Positions 1 through 8,641 of a DNA stretch of 64,000 bases are shown in pieces. The stretch spans positions 53,929 to 117,928 of the forward strand of contig JAFEBU010000075.1 of NCBI GenBank assembly GCA_018242505.1, in the 5' to 3' direction. Numbering within the stretch: the first letter of the stretch is position 1; each line of letters opens with the position of its first letter. A program made the translations under genes and the position numbers. The stretch comes from Pseudomonadota bacterium (GTDB lineage Bacteria > Pseudomonadota > Alphaproteobacteria > Reyranellales > Reyranellaceae). The notes below the pieces were generated by a model, which was not told the origin of the DNA, made no database searches, and saw nothing but the letters and a program-made list of their open reading frames with translations.

Positions 1-363
1 CTCGACCTGGTGTTCGAATACTTCCCGATCCTGAAGGAGCGTCGTCGACAAATGGCTGGCACCCTTTCGGGCGGCGAGCAGCAGCAGCTCGCGATCGGCC
101 GTGTTCTGATCGGCGGTCCCGACCTCATCCTGCTCGACGAGCCGTCGGAAGGCGTGCAGCCGTCGATCGTGAAATTGATCTGCCGTGTGCTGCGCACGAT
201 TCGGGACGATCTCGGCACGACGGTGATATTCGTCGAGCAGAACCTCGACACCATCCTGGCGCTGGCAGAGCGCTGCTATGTCATGGAAAAGGGCGAGATC
301 GCCCAGGAGCTTCCAAAGGGAACGGTCTCCCGCGAGAGCGTCCGCAATCACCTGAGGATCTGA
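1..363 (+). CDS. ABC transporter ATP-binding protein, LivF/UrtE-like (3' part only)
   Basis: The gene enters from the left edge; the frame is open from base 1 and stops at 361-363, leaving about 120 residues, the C-terminal half of a usual 235-residue LivF protein. Visible are the ABC signature LSGGEQQQLAIGR, Walker B LILLDEPSEG and the switch histidine position replaced in a VEQN context. The stretch EGVQPSIV after Walker B is typical of the branched-chain amino acid/urea/amide (HAAT) ATPase LivF or UrtE. It would power uptake through LivH/LivM-type permeases lying off the window. It is followed 86 bp later by the lyase gene on the same strand, so it may deliver the substrate for this catabolic locus. 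The exact substrate cannot be told. Confidence 0.9.
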   Translation, partial: LDLVFEYFPILKERRRQMAGTLSGGEQQQLAIGRVLIGGPDLILLDEPSEGVQPSIVKLICRVLRTIRDDLGTTVIFVEQNLDTILALAERCYVMEKGEIAQELPKGTVSRESVRNHLRI

Positions 364-449
364 CGGCCGGAGAGTACGGCGGTCGACATTGCATCCGGCG
401 CGACCAGCGCTAAGGTGGACCAGGAGCAGAAAGAGGAGACGCGCCGCCA

Positions 450-1751
450 ATGTCCGGCCGGTTGGTGAACGCATTGGGTGCGGCGGCGGCGACGGCCGAA
501 GCCTTCTCCGATACCGCCACGCTTCGTCACATGTTGCGCTTCGAAGCCGCGCTGGCGCATGCCGTGGCGGGCGCCGGTCTGATCCCGAAGAAATACGCGC
601 CGGTCATCGAGAGGGCTTGCGATCCCGCGCTCTACGATCCGGCGGCGTTGGCCGAGGTCGCGCGGCGCAATCTCACCCTGACCGTGGCTGTCGTGAGGGC
701 GTTGACCGCCGAAGTCAGGAAGCGCGATGCGAAGGCGGCGGCTTACGTGCATTGGGGGGCGACCAGCCAGGACGTCCTCGACACCGCCATGGTCCTGCAG
801 CTGGGCGAGGCCATGCCGCCGGTGGTGAAGAGCCTGCGCGGCATCGTCACCGCCTTCGCCGCGCTCGCCCGCAGGCATCGTGCGACGCCGATGATGGGCC
901 GCACGCTTCTGCAGCCGGCGACGCCGCTGGCGCTTGGCCAGAAGATTGCCGGCTGGGCGTCCGATATCGATCGTGCGACACGACGTCTGGCCGCAAGCTT
1001 CGCCGAGACGCAGATCCTGCAGTTCGGCGGTGCCTCGGGATCGCTGTCGGCGCTCGGCAAGAAGGCCGGGCCGGTGATGAAGGCGCTGGCGCGACGCCTC
1101 GATCTCGCACTGCCGCCGGCCCCCTGGTTCGCGCAGCGCGTCAGGGTGGCGGCGCTTGCCCAGGATATGGCGCTCACCGTGGGCGCACTGGGCAAGGCGG
1201 CGCGCGATATCGCCCTCATGATGCAGCTCGAACTTTCAGAGATGGCCGAGCCGTCGGGGCCGGGAAGAGGTAGCTCCTCCACCATGCCGCACAAGCGCAA
1301 TCCGGTCGGTGCAGGCCTCGTGCTCACCGCGGCCAGCCGCGCGCCGCAACTGGCCGCGACCATCGTCGCCGCCATGCCGCAGGAACATGAGCGCGCGCTG
1401 GGTGGCTGGCAGGCCGAATGGCCGTCGCTTGCGGCCCTGACCGAGGCGCTGGGCTCGGCAGTCGAAGGGATGGCCGAAGTGGCATCGGGCCTCACCATCG
1501 ACGTTGCCCGCCTCAAGGCCAATCTCGACGCGACCGAAGGGACGGTCCTGGCCGAGCGCGCGACCTTCCTGCTGGCCGAAAGGATGGGCAAGCAAAAGGC
1601 CGGAGCGCTGGTGGAGAAGGCGCTGGCGCAGGGCGGATCGTTCGTCGAGGCACTGGGGCAATTCCAAGCCGAGCTCGGCGACGAGGCGGCGTTGCTCGGC
1701 TATTCACCGCAATTCGTCGACCGGCTTTTGGTCGACCTCAAGCGCCGATAG
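450..1751 (+). CDS. PcaB-like lyase of the fumarase/aspartase superfamily
   Basis: A 433-residue protein of the fumarase/aspartase/adenylosuccinate lyase superfamily. Conserved region 1 is HWGATSQDVLDT near residues 101-112 and the superfamily signature SSTMPHKRNP lies at 276-285. The run GRTLLQPA near 150 resembles 3-carboxy-cis,cis-muconate cycloisomerase (PcaB) more than argininosuccinate lyase. Members cleave or cyclise C-N or C-O bonds of succinyl-type compounds. No other protocatechuate genes are visible, so a true PcaB role is doubtful. The gene lies between a transporter ATPase and a dehydrogenase in a nitrogen-compound locus, and a C-N lyase role is an inference. The start has GGAG about 11 bases upstream. 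Confidence 0.8.
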   Translation: MSGRLVNALGAAAATAEAFSDTATLRHMLRFEAALAHAVAGAGLIPKKYAPVIERACDPALYDPAALAEVARRNLTLTVAVVRALTAEVRKRDAKAAAYVHWGATSQDVLDTAMVLQLGEAMPPVVKSLRGIVTAFAALARRHRATPMMGRTLLQPATPLALGQKIAGWASDIDRATRRLAASFAETQILQFGGASGSLSALGKKAGPVMKALARRLDLALPPAPWFAQRVRVAALAQDMALTVGALGKAARDIALMMQLELSEMAEPSGPGRGSSSTMPHKRNPVGAGLVLTAASRAPQLAATIVAAMPQEHERALGGWQAEWPSLAALTEALGSAVEGMAEVASGLTIDVARLKANLDATEGTVLAERATFLLAERMGKQKAGALVEKALAQGGSFVEALGQFQAELGDEAALLGYSPQFVDRLLVDLKRR

Positions 1752-1873
1752 CGGCGAGCGGAGCCAACGTCGGGTCGCGCCGCCCGGGTATCTCCTCACG
1801 TCCGGGAAACAGGCAGATGCGCTTTTTCCAGCAGCGCACGCAGGTCATCGCGCAACAGCTTTTCTGTCGCTTT

Positions 1874-1897
1874 ATTTGTACATGTATATTTACAAAT
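1874..1897 (+). promoter_or_regulatory. Operator-like 24-bp site 1, before the dehydrogenase gene
   Basis: An AT-rich dyad in GC-rich DNA: left half ATTTGTA (1874-1880), right half TACAAAT (1891-1897), 10-bp spacer. The same 24-bp layout occurs at 3006-3029 and 6077-6100, and site 3 also shares the flank CGCTTT just to the left. The site ends 44 bp before the start codon at 1942. It is a likely target of the GntR/HutC regulator encoded at 5276. Confidence 0.75.
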
Positions 1898-1941
1898 GGA
1901 AGTCGCAACGATACGGTCGCGTCCGGCATCGCGGAGGGAAA

Positions 1942-2955
1942 ATGGCGGGCAAGCGGCGAAAGGCGGCGCAGGAGCGACTGCACCTTCACATCGAGAATCT
2001 GAGTGCGCTCGGCGAGGTCTTCGAGGCGAGCCGCGCGCGCGTGCAGGCCGCCCTGGCCGAGTATCCGCGGCTCAAGGGCAGGGTGCGGGTGACGATCGGC
2101 TACGATGGGAAGACTTTTGCCAGAAACATGCGCACTGCCGATGCCCTGTTCGGTTGGCGCTTCGATCGCGAACGCCTGGCGGAAACGGCGCCGCGGCTCA
2201 AATGGGTCCATGCTCACGGCGCGGGTGTCAATCACCTGATGCCGCTCGACTGGCTGCCCCGCGGCGCGGTGCTCACAAACAGCCGCGGCGTGCATGGCGA
2301 GAAGGCCGACGAGTACACGCTGATGGCTCTCCTGATGCTCAACAATCATCTGCCGAGGATCGCCGCGAACCAGCGCAAGGCGAAGTGGGAGAAGCTTTAC
2401 AGCACCTCCATCGCCGGCAAGATGCTCCTGGTCGTTGGGGTCGGGCATATCGGCGGCGGCGCGGCGAAATGGGCCAAGCGGCTCGGCATGCGCGTCGTCG
2501 GCATCCGTCGCACAGGGAAGCCGCACCGCCATGTCGATGAGATGTACCAGCCGCACGCGCTGGGCCGGTTGCTGCCCAAGGCCGATTTCGTGCTCGTATC
2601 GGCGCCGCACACGAGCTCCAGTCATCACATGATCGGCGCCGCCGAACTCGACCTGATGAAAGACGGCGCCGGCCTGATCAACTACAGCCGCGCCAATCTC
2701 GTCGACTATGCAGCACTGCGCCGGCATTTGCGACGGGGCCGCCTCAGCGCCGTGCTCGACGTGTTCGATCCCGAGCCGCTGCCGGCCGATTCGCCGCTCT
2801 GGAATACGCCGAACCTGATCGTGACACCGCATTGCTCGTCGGACGATCGCGAACTCTATACGCCGCGGACGCTGGATCTCGTGTTCAGAAACGCCGAACG
2901 CCTGATCGACGGCAAGCCGCTGCTCAATCGCGTCAATCCCACCATCGAGTACTGA
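1942..2955 (+). CDS. D-2-hydroxyacid dehydrogenase (NAD-binding)
   Basis: A 337-residue D-isomer-specific 2-hydroxyacid dehydrogenase. The Rossmann motif GVGHIG lies at 166-171. The catalytic triad of the family is visible as Arg250 in NYSRANL, Glu278 in DPEPLP and His297 in TPHCSS. The enzyme interconverts a 2-oxoacid and a D-2-hydroxyacid. The open frame runs far upstream, but the start at 1942 is chosen because GGAGGG precedes it and homology begins soon after. Operator site 1 sits in the leader, so it is probably its own transcription unit under the locus regulator. The substrate is unknown; a glyoxylate- or hydroxypyruvate-type acid released by the pathway is a guess. Confidence 0.85.
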   Translation: MAGKRRKAAQERLHLHIENLSALGEVFEASRARVQAALAEYPRLKGRVRVTIGYDGKTFARNMRTADALFGWRFDRERLAETAPRLKWVHAHGAGVNHLMPLDWLPRGAVLTNSRGVHGEKADEYTLMALLMLNNHLPRIAANQRKAKWEKLYSTSIAGKMLLVVGVGHIGGGAAKWAKRLGMRVVGIRRTGKPHRHVDEMYQPHALGRLLPKADFVLVSAPHTSSSHHMIGAAELDLMKDGAGLINYSRANLVDYAALRRHLRRGRLSAVLDVFDPEPLPADSPLWNTPNLIVTPHCSSDDRELYTPRTLDLVFRNAERLIDGKPLLNRVNPTIEY

Positions 2956-3005
2956 GCTCCGGAGGATGTCGACACGGAGCCCCGGTCGCGGAGGCGATCG
3001 ACCTT

Positions 3006-3029
3006 AATTGCCTATGTTACTTTACAAAT
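3006..3029 (+). promoter_or_regulatory. Operator-like 24-bp site 2, before the Rieske oxygenase gene
   Basis: The right half (CTTTACAAAT at 3020-3029) is identical to that of site 3, and the centre CTATG resembles the other two. The left half is degenerate (AATTGCC at 3006-3012). It ends 68 bp before the oxygenase start. Probably the weakest of the three sites, bound by the same regulator. Confidence 0.65.
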
Positions 3030-3097
3030 AGATCGACGCATCCTAGCCTTTCGCCCGGATGTGTCGGTGAGAGATCCATCGTCATGGAGACTAAGCA

Positions 3098-4237
3098 ATG
3101 AGTGCACAAATCATCCTCGAACCGAACCTCTATCAAGGTGTGCGCAAGCCCGTCGATGAAGCGGAGACCTTGCCAACAACGTCCTATTACTCGGAGGAGT
3201 TCTACAAGGCCGAGGTCGACAAGCTGTTCATGAAGGTCTGGAACTTCGTCGGCCGCGACGATTGCGTGCCCAAGCCGGGCGATTATTTCACCATCGACTT
3301 CGCCGGTGTTCCGATCATCCTGACGCGCGACCAAAGCAACCGCGTGCGGGCGTTCGCGAACACCTGCCGGCACCGCGGTTGCCAGATCGTCGAAGGTTCG
3401 GGCAACAGCAAGGCGCTGGTCTGCCCCTATCACGGCTGGACCTATGGGCTGAGCGGCGAATTGTTGGCGGCGCCGGAAATGCAGCTCACCAAGAATTTCG
3501 ACCGCGGCGACTACGGTCTGAAGCCGATCCGACTCGAGACCTGGGAAGGCTTCCTCTTCGTCAACTTCGATCCCGCTGCCGGCAGCCTCATGGAGTATCT
3601 CGGCGATCTGCCGGAACGGCTCCGCTCCTATAACTTCGCCGACATGAAGATGACTCGCCGCAAGGAATACATGCTGGCGTGCAACTGGAAGATCTACGTG
3701 GAAAACGCCATGGAGGCCTATCACGTGCCCATGGTGCACATGAAGACGCTCCATAAGCAGAGGCGGGAGACGCCGCCGCCCGTCCCCTCGAAGGGCAACT
3801 GGGTCGGCCTTTACGTGAAGCACAAGGGCAGCCGCGCGCTTCTCGACGGCGACGTCGGTTTTCCGCCGATCAAGACCCTGGAAGGTATGGCCGCGGAGGG
3901 CAGCCATTATCCCTTGATCTATCCCAGCACGATGTTCGGCTGCACCACCGACTGCATGTGGTGGCTGGAGCTTCACCCGCAGGGCCCGGAAAAGACCAAG
4001 CTGATCGTCGGCTCCTGCTTCCCGAAGGAAACGGTTGCCCGCGACGATTTCGACGAGGTCGTCGAGCGCTACTACAAGCGCTGGGACATTTCGATCCCGG
4101 AAGACAATGCGATCTCGGAGCTGCAGCAGAAGGGCATTCGTTCGCCGCTGGCTTCGGCCGGAAGGCTGTCGCACATGGAGCCCCTTGTGCACAGCATCGC
4201 GAACTGGACCTTGGACAAGGTTCTCGGCGGACGTTGA
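3098..4237 (+). CDS. Rieske non-heme iron oxygenase, alpha subunit
   Basis: A 379-residue terminal oxygenase. The Rieske [2Fe-2S] ligands are Cys90, His92, Cys109 and His112 (C-x-H-x16-C-x2-H). The mononuclear iron site shows His209 and His214 in EAYHVPMVH, with Asp336 as probable third ligand. The residue bridging the two centres is Glu206 where aromatic dioxygenases have Asp. Glu here is typical of carnitine/choline/betaine-type alpha3 oxygenases, so N-demethylation or C-N cleavage of an amino compound is more likely than arene dihydroxylation. No beta-subunit gene is present. The reductase is encoded at 6157. Operator site 2 precedes it and the binding-protein gene follows 30 bp downstream. 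Confidence 0.9.
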   Translation: MSAQIILEPNLYQGVRKPVDEAETLPTTSYYSEEFYKAEVDKLFMKVWNFVGRDDCVPKPGDYFTIDFAGVPIILTRDQSNRVRAFANTCRHRGCQIVEGSGNSKALVCPYHGWTYGLSGELLAAPEMQLTKNFDRGDYGLKPIRLETWEGFLFVNFDPAAGSLMEYLGDLPERLRSYNFADMKMTRRKEYMLACNWKIYVENAMEAYHVPMVHMKTLHKQRRETPPPVPSKGNWVGLYVKHKGSRALLDGDVGFPPIKTLEGMAAEGSHYPLIYPSTMFGCTTDCMWWLELHPQGPEKTKLIVGSCFPKETVARDDFDEVVERYYKRWDISIPEDNAISELQQKGIRSPLASAGRLSHMEPLVHSIANWTLDKVLGGR

Positions 4238-4267
4238 CTGAAATCAAATCAGACAAGGGAGGGTAAA

Positions 4268-5119
4268 ATGTTTGGAATGCGGTCTCTTGGAAGACGAACA
4301 GCGCTGCTGGCCGCAGTGCTCGCTCTGGCGATGCCGGCGGTCGATGCCCATGCCAGGGATGGGAGCACGCTCGATACGATGCTCAAGAACAAGGTGCTTC
4401 GTGTCGGCTGGATCATCAACCCGCCGGGCTCGTCCAAGAACCTGAAGACGGGCGAAATCGAGGGCTTCTATATCGACATCATCAAGTTCATCCTCGCCCA
4501 GGTGAACGTCACGCCGCAATATGTCGAGACCAAGTGGTCGACTTTCCCGGCCGGCCTGCAGTCGAATCAGTTCGACATCCTGGTCGGTGGCACCTATTCG
4601 ACGATCCCCCGTTCGGCGGCGCTCGCGTTCACCAGGCCGATCTTCTTTTCGGGCTACACTGCCGCAGTCCGGCAGGGCGACGACCGGTTCCGCTCCCTTG
4701 CAGACATAGACAAGCCCGGCGTCACCGTGGCCGTCGTCCAGGGGAGTGGCGGCCACGAGTTCGTGAAGCGGACCTTCAAGAACGCCAAGATCAACGCGCT
4801 CGATTCGGCCGATTTGGCAGCCGACCTGAACGAGGTGCAGATGAAGCGCGCCGATGTCGCCATCGAGGACACCTTCACGACGCAGCGCTACATGGCCGCG
4901 CATCCCGGCCTGGTGAACCTCTTTGGCGACAAGCCGTTCAACATGTCGCCCATCGCCTGGGGCATGCGTCATGGCGACTACGACCTGCGCGAGTTCATCG
5001 ACAAGTCGCTCGAATGGATGAGCGTGAACGGCAAGATTGACGAGATCATCAACAACTATCCGGGCGCCAGCCGCTACGTCGTCGACGTGAAGTACCGGGA
5101 AATCAAGCCGGCCCAGTGA
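4268..5119 (+). CDS. Amino acid ABC transporter substrate-binding protein (family 3)
   Basis: A 283-residue periplasmic binding protein of SBP family 3 (polar amino acids, opines, related amines). The N-terminus is a Sec signal peptide: RR near residue 9, a hydrophobic core, then cleavage near AHA-RDG. The family feature of an Arg in the ligand cleft is seen in FTRPIFF. GGGAGG lies 5 bases before the ATG. The gene is 30 bp after the oxygenase and probably co-transcribed with it, while its permease and ATPase are encoded at 7188 and 7850 beyond the regulator and reductase. This split arrangement ties uptake to the oxygenase reaction. The ligand is not predictable from sequence alone. Confidence 0.9.
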   Translation: MFGMRSLGRRTALLAAVLALAMPAVDAHARDGSTLDTMLKNKVLRVGWIINPPGSSKNLKTGEIEGFYIDIIKFILAQVNVTPQYVETKWSTFPAGLQSNQFDILVGGTYSTIPRSAALAFTRPIFFSGYTAAVRQGDDRFRSLADIDKPGVTVAVVQGSGGHEFVKRTFKNAKINALDSADLAADLNEVQMKRADVAIEDTFTTQRYMAAHPGLVNLFGDKPFNMSPIAWGMRHGDYDLREFIDKSLEWMSVNGKIDEIINNYPGASRYVVDVKYREIKPAQ

Positions 5120-5121
5120 TC

Positions 5122-5153
5122 CCGGCAGCCGGTGGGCAAATTGAGGCTGCCGG
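5122..5153 (+). terminator. Hairpin after the binding-protein gene
   Basis: CCGGCAGCC (5122-5130) and GGCTGCCGG (5145-5153) form a perfect 9-bp stem with a 14-base loop, starting two bases after the stop codon. No T-tract follows, so it may be an mRNA-stabilising 3' hairpin, as is common downstream of abundant binding-protein genes, or a weak terminator. Confidence 0.6.
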
Positions 5154-5275
5154 ACGAGTTGGGTCGTGCTAACGAACGACAACCGCGGGCCGGTGAGAAG
5201 AGTGGACCGGCCCGGATGGTGTGTCCCGATGTCTGGGCGTCAGGGCGAGCGTGACCGACGGCGGTAGGAGAACGC

Positions 5276-6037
5276 GTGAGAAGAAGGATGATCAGTGAGG
5301 CCGCCAAGGCGCGCAACTACCATCCGTTTCCGAAATACCTGCAGATACGCGATGTTATTCTTCGGTGGCTGGCGTCCCAGGAGATCGGAGGACGGCTGCC
5401 GACGGAGATGGCCCTTTCCGACCAGTTCGGCGTAAGTCGGGAGACCATCCGGAAGTCGCTGAAGCGGCTCGAGCAGCGCGGCATCATCCGGCGGCGTCCG
5501 CGAGCCGGCACCTTCCTGGTGAAGCGGCCGGCGACGAGCTTCGATCTCCGACTGACCGGTCCGATCGAGGAATTCGAGGACCTGGGCACAGCGACGACGA
5601 CCAAGCTCGTGGGCCAGCGGTCGGTCGATGCACCTGCCGATGTCGCAAGTGCGCTCGGGCTTGTCGAGGGCGAGCAGGTTCACGAGCTTCAGCGGATCCG
5701 CTTCCTGCGCGGCGAACCTCTGCTCCTGCTCGACGCTTTCTTTCCGTTGGCGATCGGCCGGAAAATGGCGCGTCTCGACATACGCGAGGATCTTATCGTT
5801 CCCACGCTGCGTGGGATCCTCAAGATGCCGCTGCAGGAGGAATACCAGCAGGTCGATGCCATCGTGGCGACCGGCGCGCTGGCCAAGCATCTCGGCGTAG
5901 CGGTGGGCGCTCCGGTGCTGACGGTGAAGCGGCTGTATATCGATTCGCGGGAGAACCCTGCCGTCTTCTTCCGCGAGCACTTCCGTTCCGATCGGTACTT
6001 CTACACGATAAACCTGTCGCGCGGGCGCAGGCCCTGA
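5276..6037 (+). CDS. GntR/HutC-family transcriptional regulator (UTRA ligand domain)
   Basis: A 253-residue regulator with an N-terminal GntR winged helix (about residues 20-90; the recognition region includes ALSDQFGVSRETIRKSLKRL) and a C-terminal UTRA domain (about 105-245) that binds small effectors. GTG at 5276 is chosen because TAGGAG lies 5 bases upstream; an ATG at 5288 is the alternative. It sits in the middle of the locus. HutC-type proteins bind short AT-rich dyads, and three matching 24-bp sites precede the dehydrogenase, oxygenase and reductase genes but not this gene, so it probably represses the locus and is not directly autoregulated through the same site. Confidence 0.9.
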   Translation: MRRRMISEAAKARNYHPFPKYLQIRDVILRWLASQEIGGRLPTEMALSDQFGVSRETIRKSLKRLEQRGIIRRRPRAGTFLVKRPATSFDLRLTGPIEEFEDLGTATTTKLVGQRSVDAPADVASALGLVEGEQVHELQRIRFLRGEPLLLLDAFFPLAIGRKMARLDIREDLIVPTLRGILKMPLQEEYQQVDAIVATGALAKHLGVAVGAPVLTVKRLYIDSRENPAVFFREHFRSDRYFYTINLSRGRRP

Positions 6038-6076
6038 CGGCGAGGCGCCGTGCCGCTTCGGAAGCGATGCCGCTTT

Positions 6077-6100
6077 ATTTGTCTATCATACTTTACAAAT
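6077..6100 (+). promoter_or_regulatory. Operator-like 24-bp site 3, before the reductase operon
   Basis: Left half ATTTGTC (6077-6083), right half TTTACAAAT (6092-6100). Against site 1, 18 of 24 positions agree, plus the shared CGCTTT flank to the left. It lies 56 bp before the chosen reductase start (6157). It probably controls reductase, permease, ATPase and DUF1989 genes together. Confidence 0.75.
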
Positions 6101-6156
6101 AAACGTTGCACTTTTACTGTGCGCCTCGGGCTCTGAAAGCGGATGCATGGGTCGGA

Positions 6157-7191
6157 ATGCCGTACAGCGTGAAGGTCGGGGCGCATGGAGTGCCTTCCTG
6201 CGTCAGGCAGGGCGAGACGGTGCTCGAAGCGCTTCTTCGCGATGGCGTCGACTATCCGCACGGCTGCACCACCGGCGTCTGCGGGCTCTGCAAGTCGCGC
6301 GTGATCGCAGGCGAGGTCGAACTCGCCCAGTACTATCCGTCCGTTCTCACTGACGAGGAGCGGGCTGCGGGCCTCACGTTGGTCTGCTGCGCAACGCCAC
6401 TGTCGAACTGTACGATCTCGCCGGTACAGACCGACGTGCTCTTGCCGTCGGTGACCTCGATCTGTGCCCGGATCAACTGCATCGAGCGGCTGACCCACGA
6501 CATTCTCCGCATCGGCGTCAGTCCGCAGGACGACACAGCCTTCCGGTTCCTGGCAGGACAGTACGCATCGCTGTCGACGGAGAAGATGCCGGCGCGCGAG
6601 TTCTCCATGGCAAACCGGCCGGGCAGCCCGGAGCTGGAATTCTTTATCCGGCGCGTACCTGGCGGGGCGTTCACCGGCTTCCTCTTCGAGCAGGCCGCAG
6701 TCGGCCAGGTGCTGACGGTCGCCGGACCGTTTGGCCTGGCCTTCCTGCGCGAGGGCCACATCGGTCCCATGCTGGCGGTGGCCGGCGGTTCCGGTCTCGC
6801 GCCCGTGCTGTCGATCATCCGGACGGCGCTCGCCCATGGGATGGCGCAGCCGATCCGCTTGTTCATCGGCGTCCGTGCCGAGCGCGACGTCTATATGGAG
6901 CGCGAGCTCCTCGACTTGCAGGCCGCTCATCCGAACCTCTCGTCGACCTTTGTCCTCTCCGATCCGGAGGAGGGGTCGTGCCGGCCGGCCGGCCTGATCC
7001 ACGAGGTGCTTGCGAGGGAGCTGGCGGGCGATGCGCTGGGAAACGCGCGCGCCTATGTGGCGGGGCCGCCGGTGATGGTGGAGGCGGTGTCGAAGGTGCT
7101 GATCGGCCTCGGGCTGCCGGCGACGGCCTGTCACGCGGACCCGTTTCTCACATCCGCCGACAAGATCAGTAGGGGGAGGAGGGCGGAATGA
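6157..7191 (+). CDS. Oxygenase reductase: N-terminal 2Fe-2S ferredoxin, FAD and NAD(P) domains
   Basis: A 344-residue electron-transfer protein. A plant-type ferredoxin domain comes first, with Cys37, Cys42, Cys45 and Cys77 as cluster ligands. An FNR-like flavin domain follows (REFSMAN near 147-153) and then an NAD(P) domain (AGGSGLAPVL near 207, YVAGPP near 303). This BenC-like order passes NAD(P)H electrons to the Rieske oxygenase at 3098. The ATG at 6157 fits the domain start; a TTG at 6106 is a longer alternative. Its end overlaps the permease start (ATGA), so it leads a four-gene operon under operator site 3. Confidence 0.9.
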   Translation: MPYSVKVGAHGVPSCVRQGETVLEALLRDGVDYPHGCTTGVCGLCKSRVIAGEVELAQYYPSVLTDEERAAGLTLVCCATPLSNCTISPVQTDVLLPSVTSICARINCIERLTHDILRIGVSPQDDTAFRFLAGQYASLSTEKMPAREFSMANRPGSPELEFFIRRVPGGAFTGFLFEQAAVGQVLTVAGPFGLAFLREGHIGPMLAVAGGSGLAPVLSIIRTALAHGMAQPIRLFIGVRAERDVYMERELLDLQAAHPNLSSTFVLSDPEEGSCRPAGLIHEVLARELAGDALGNARAYVAGPPVMVEAVSKVLIGLGLPATACHADPFLTSADKISRGRRAE

Positions 7192-7853
7192 CATATTCCT
7201 GGCATCTCGAGATGATCTGGGACTATCGGCAGGTTTTCGCGCGCGGCGTGGTCGTCACGCTTCAACTGACGATCATTGCACTCGCCTGCGGGGTCGTGCT
7301 CGGCCTCGTCTTCGGGTTGATGCGTGGAGCGCGGAACTGGCTGCTGTCGATGCCGGCGATGATCTACATCGAGACCTTCCGCAGCACGCCGACCCTCGTC
7401 CAGCTCGTCTGGATCTACTACGCCCTGCCGATGCTGACCGGCGTGCAGCTCAGCGCCTTCAACTCCGTTGCCCTCGGCCTCGGGCTGCATACCGCCGCCT
7501 ACCTGGCGGAGATCTTCCGCGCCGGCGTCAATTCGATCGACCGCGGGCAGATGATGGCCGCCAAGGCGATCGGCATGACGTATTTTCAGGCGATGCGGCG
7601 GATCATCCTGCCGCAAGCGACGCGCCGAATGGTGCCGCCGTTCATCAACGAGTTCGCGACCCTGATCAAGCTCACCTCGCTCGGATCGGTGGTGGCAGTG
7701 CCTGAAATCCTGCACGAGGCGAACAACGTCATCTCTGCCACGTTCCGGCCGCTTGAAGTCTATACCGCCGTGGCCGTGGTGTTCGCATTGATCGCCTGCC
7801 CGATGATCTTCGTTGCGCGGCTCCTCGAACGAATGCTGACGGCGAGGTCGTGA
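7188..7853 (+). CDS. Amino acid ABC transporter permease (HisM/GlnP type)
   Basis: A 221-residue inner-membrane permease of the polar amino acid importer family with about five hydrophobic helices. The cytoplasmic EAA loop, where the ATPase docks, is visible around AAKAIGMTYFQAMRRIILPQ. It overlaps the reductase by four bases (ATGA) and the ATPase gene by four bases (GTGA). A single permease gene is present, so the transporter probably uses a homodimer. It belongs with the binding protein at 4268. Confidence 0.92.
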   Translation: MTYSWHLEMIWDYRQVFARGVVVTLQLTIIALACGVVLGLVFGLMRGARNWLLSMPAMIYIETFRSTPTLVQLVWIYYALPMLTGVQLSAFNSVALGLGLHTAAYLAEIFRAGVNSIDRGQMMAAKAIGMTYFQAMRRIILPQATRRMVPPFINEFATLIKLTSLGSVVAVPEILHEANNVISATFRPLEVYTAVAVVFALIACPMIFVARLLERMLTARS

Positions 7854-8623
7854 TCATGTCCGCCGAGCCCGTCATCCAGATCAGGAATCTGCACAAATCC
7901 TTCGGCGAACTCACCGTCTTGCACGGGATCGATTTGTCGGTCGCCAAGGGCGAGGTCCTGGCGATCATCGGTCCGAGCGGCTCGGGCAAGAGCACGCTGC
8001 TGCGCTGCATCAACCGGCTCGAGGACTACCAGGAAGGCACGATCGAATTCCTCGGCCAGTCGATGGGCTATGACATTTCCGGCGGCCGGCGGCGGCCGTT
8101 GCCGGAGGCCGTCATCGCCAAGCGCCGGGCGCGGCTCGGCATGGTGTTCCAGAACTTCAACCTGTTTCCGCACAAGACCGTGATGGAGAACCTGATAGAG
8201 GGGCCCATCATCGTGAAACGCGAGGCGCGCGAACAGGCCCGCAAGCGGGCCATGACGCTGCTGTCGAAGGTCGGGCTTGCGGAGAAGGCCGATATCTATC
8301 CCAACAGGCTCTCAGGCGGACAGCAGCAGCGCGCCGCGATCGCACGCGCCCTGGCGATGGAGCCGGAGGCGATGCTGTTCGACGAGCCGACCTCGTCACT
8401 CGATCCGGAGCTGGTCGGCGAGGTGCTGGAAGTCATGAAGGCGCTGGCCCGGGAAGGCATGACGATGGTCGTCGTCACTCACGAGATGGGATTTGCCCGC
8501 GAGGTCGCACACCAGGTCGTGATGATGGATCGGGGCGTGATCGTGGAAAGCGGCGTTCCGGCGGATTTCTTTTCGCGGCCCAAGGAACAGCGGACGCGTG
8601 ATTTCCTCAGCAAGGTTCTCTAG
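7850..8623 (+). CDS. Amino acid ABC transporter ATP-binding protein
   Basis: A 257-residue ATPase of the GlnQ/HisP family. Walker A is GPSGSGKST, the signature LSGGQQQRAAIAR, and Walker B AMLFDEPTSSLD, with the switch His in VVVTHEMG. GTG at 7850 overlaps the permease stop, and an ATG two codons later (7856) is equally plausible. The DUF1989 gene follows after 18 bp. It energises import by the permease at 7188 and binding protein at 4268. Confidence 0.93.
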   Translation: MIMSAEPVIQIRNLHKSFGELTVLHGIDLSVAKGEVLAIIGPSGSGKSTLLRCINRLEDYQEGTIEFLGQSMGYDISGGRRRPLPEAVIAKRRARLGMVFQNFNLFPHKTVMENLIEGPIIVKREAREQARKRAMTLLSKVGLAEKADIYPNRLSGGQQQRAAIARALAMEPEAMLFDEPTSSLDPELVGEVLEVMKALAREGMTMVVVTHEMGFAREVAHQVVMMDRGVIVESGVPADFFSRPKEQRTRDFLSKVL

Positions 8624-8641
8624 CGGAAACAGGAGCGGAAT

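Noticed and set aside
450..1751. Calling the first lyase pcaB outright
   Set aside because: No protocatechuate genes are nearby and the context is amino-compound catabolism; kept as PcaB-like.
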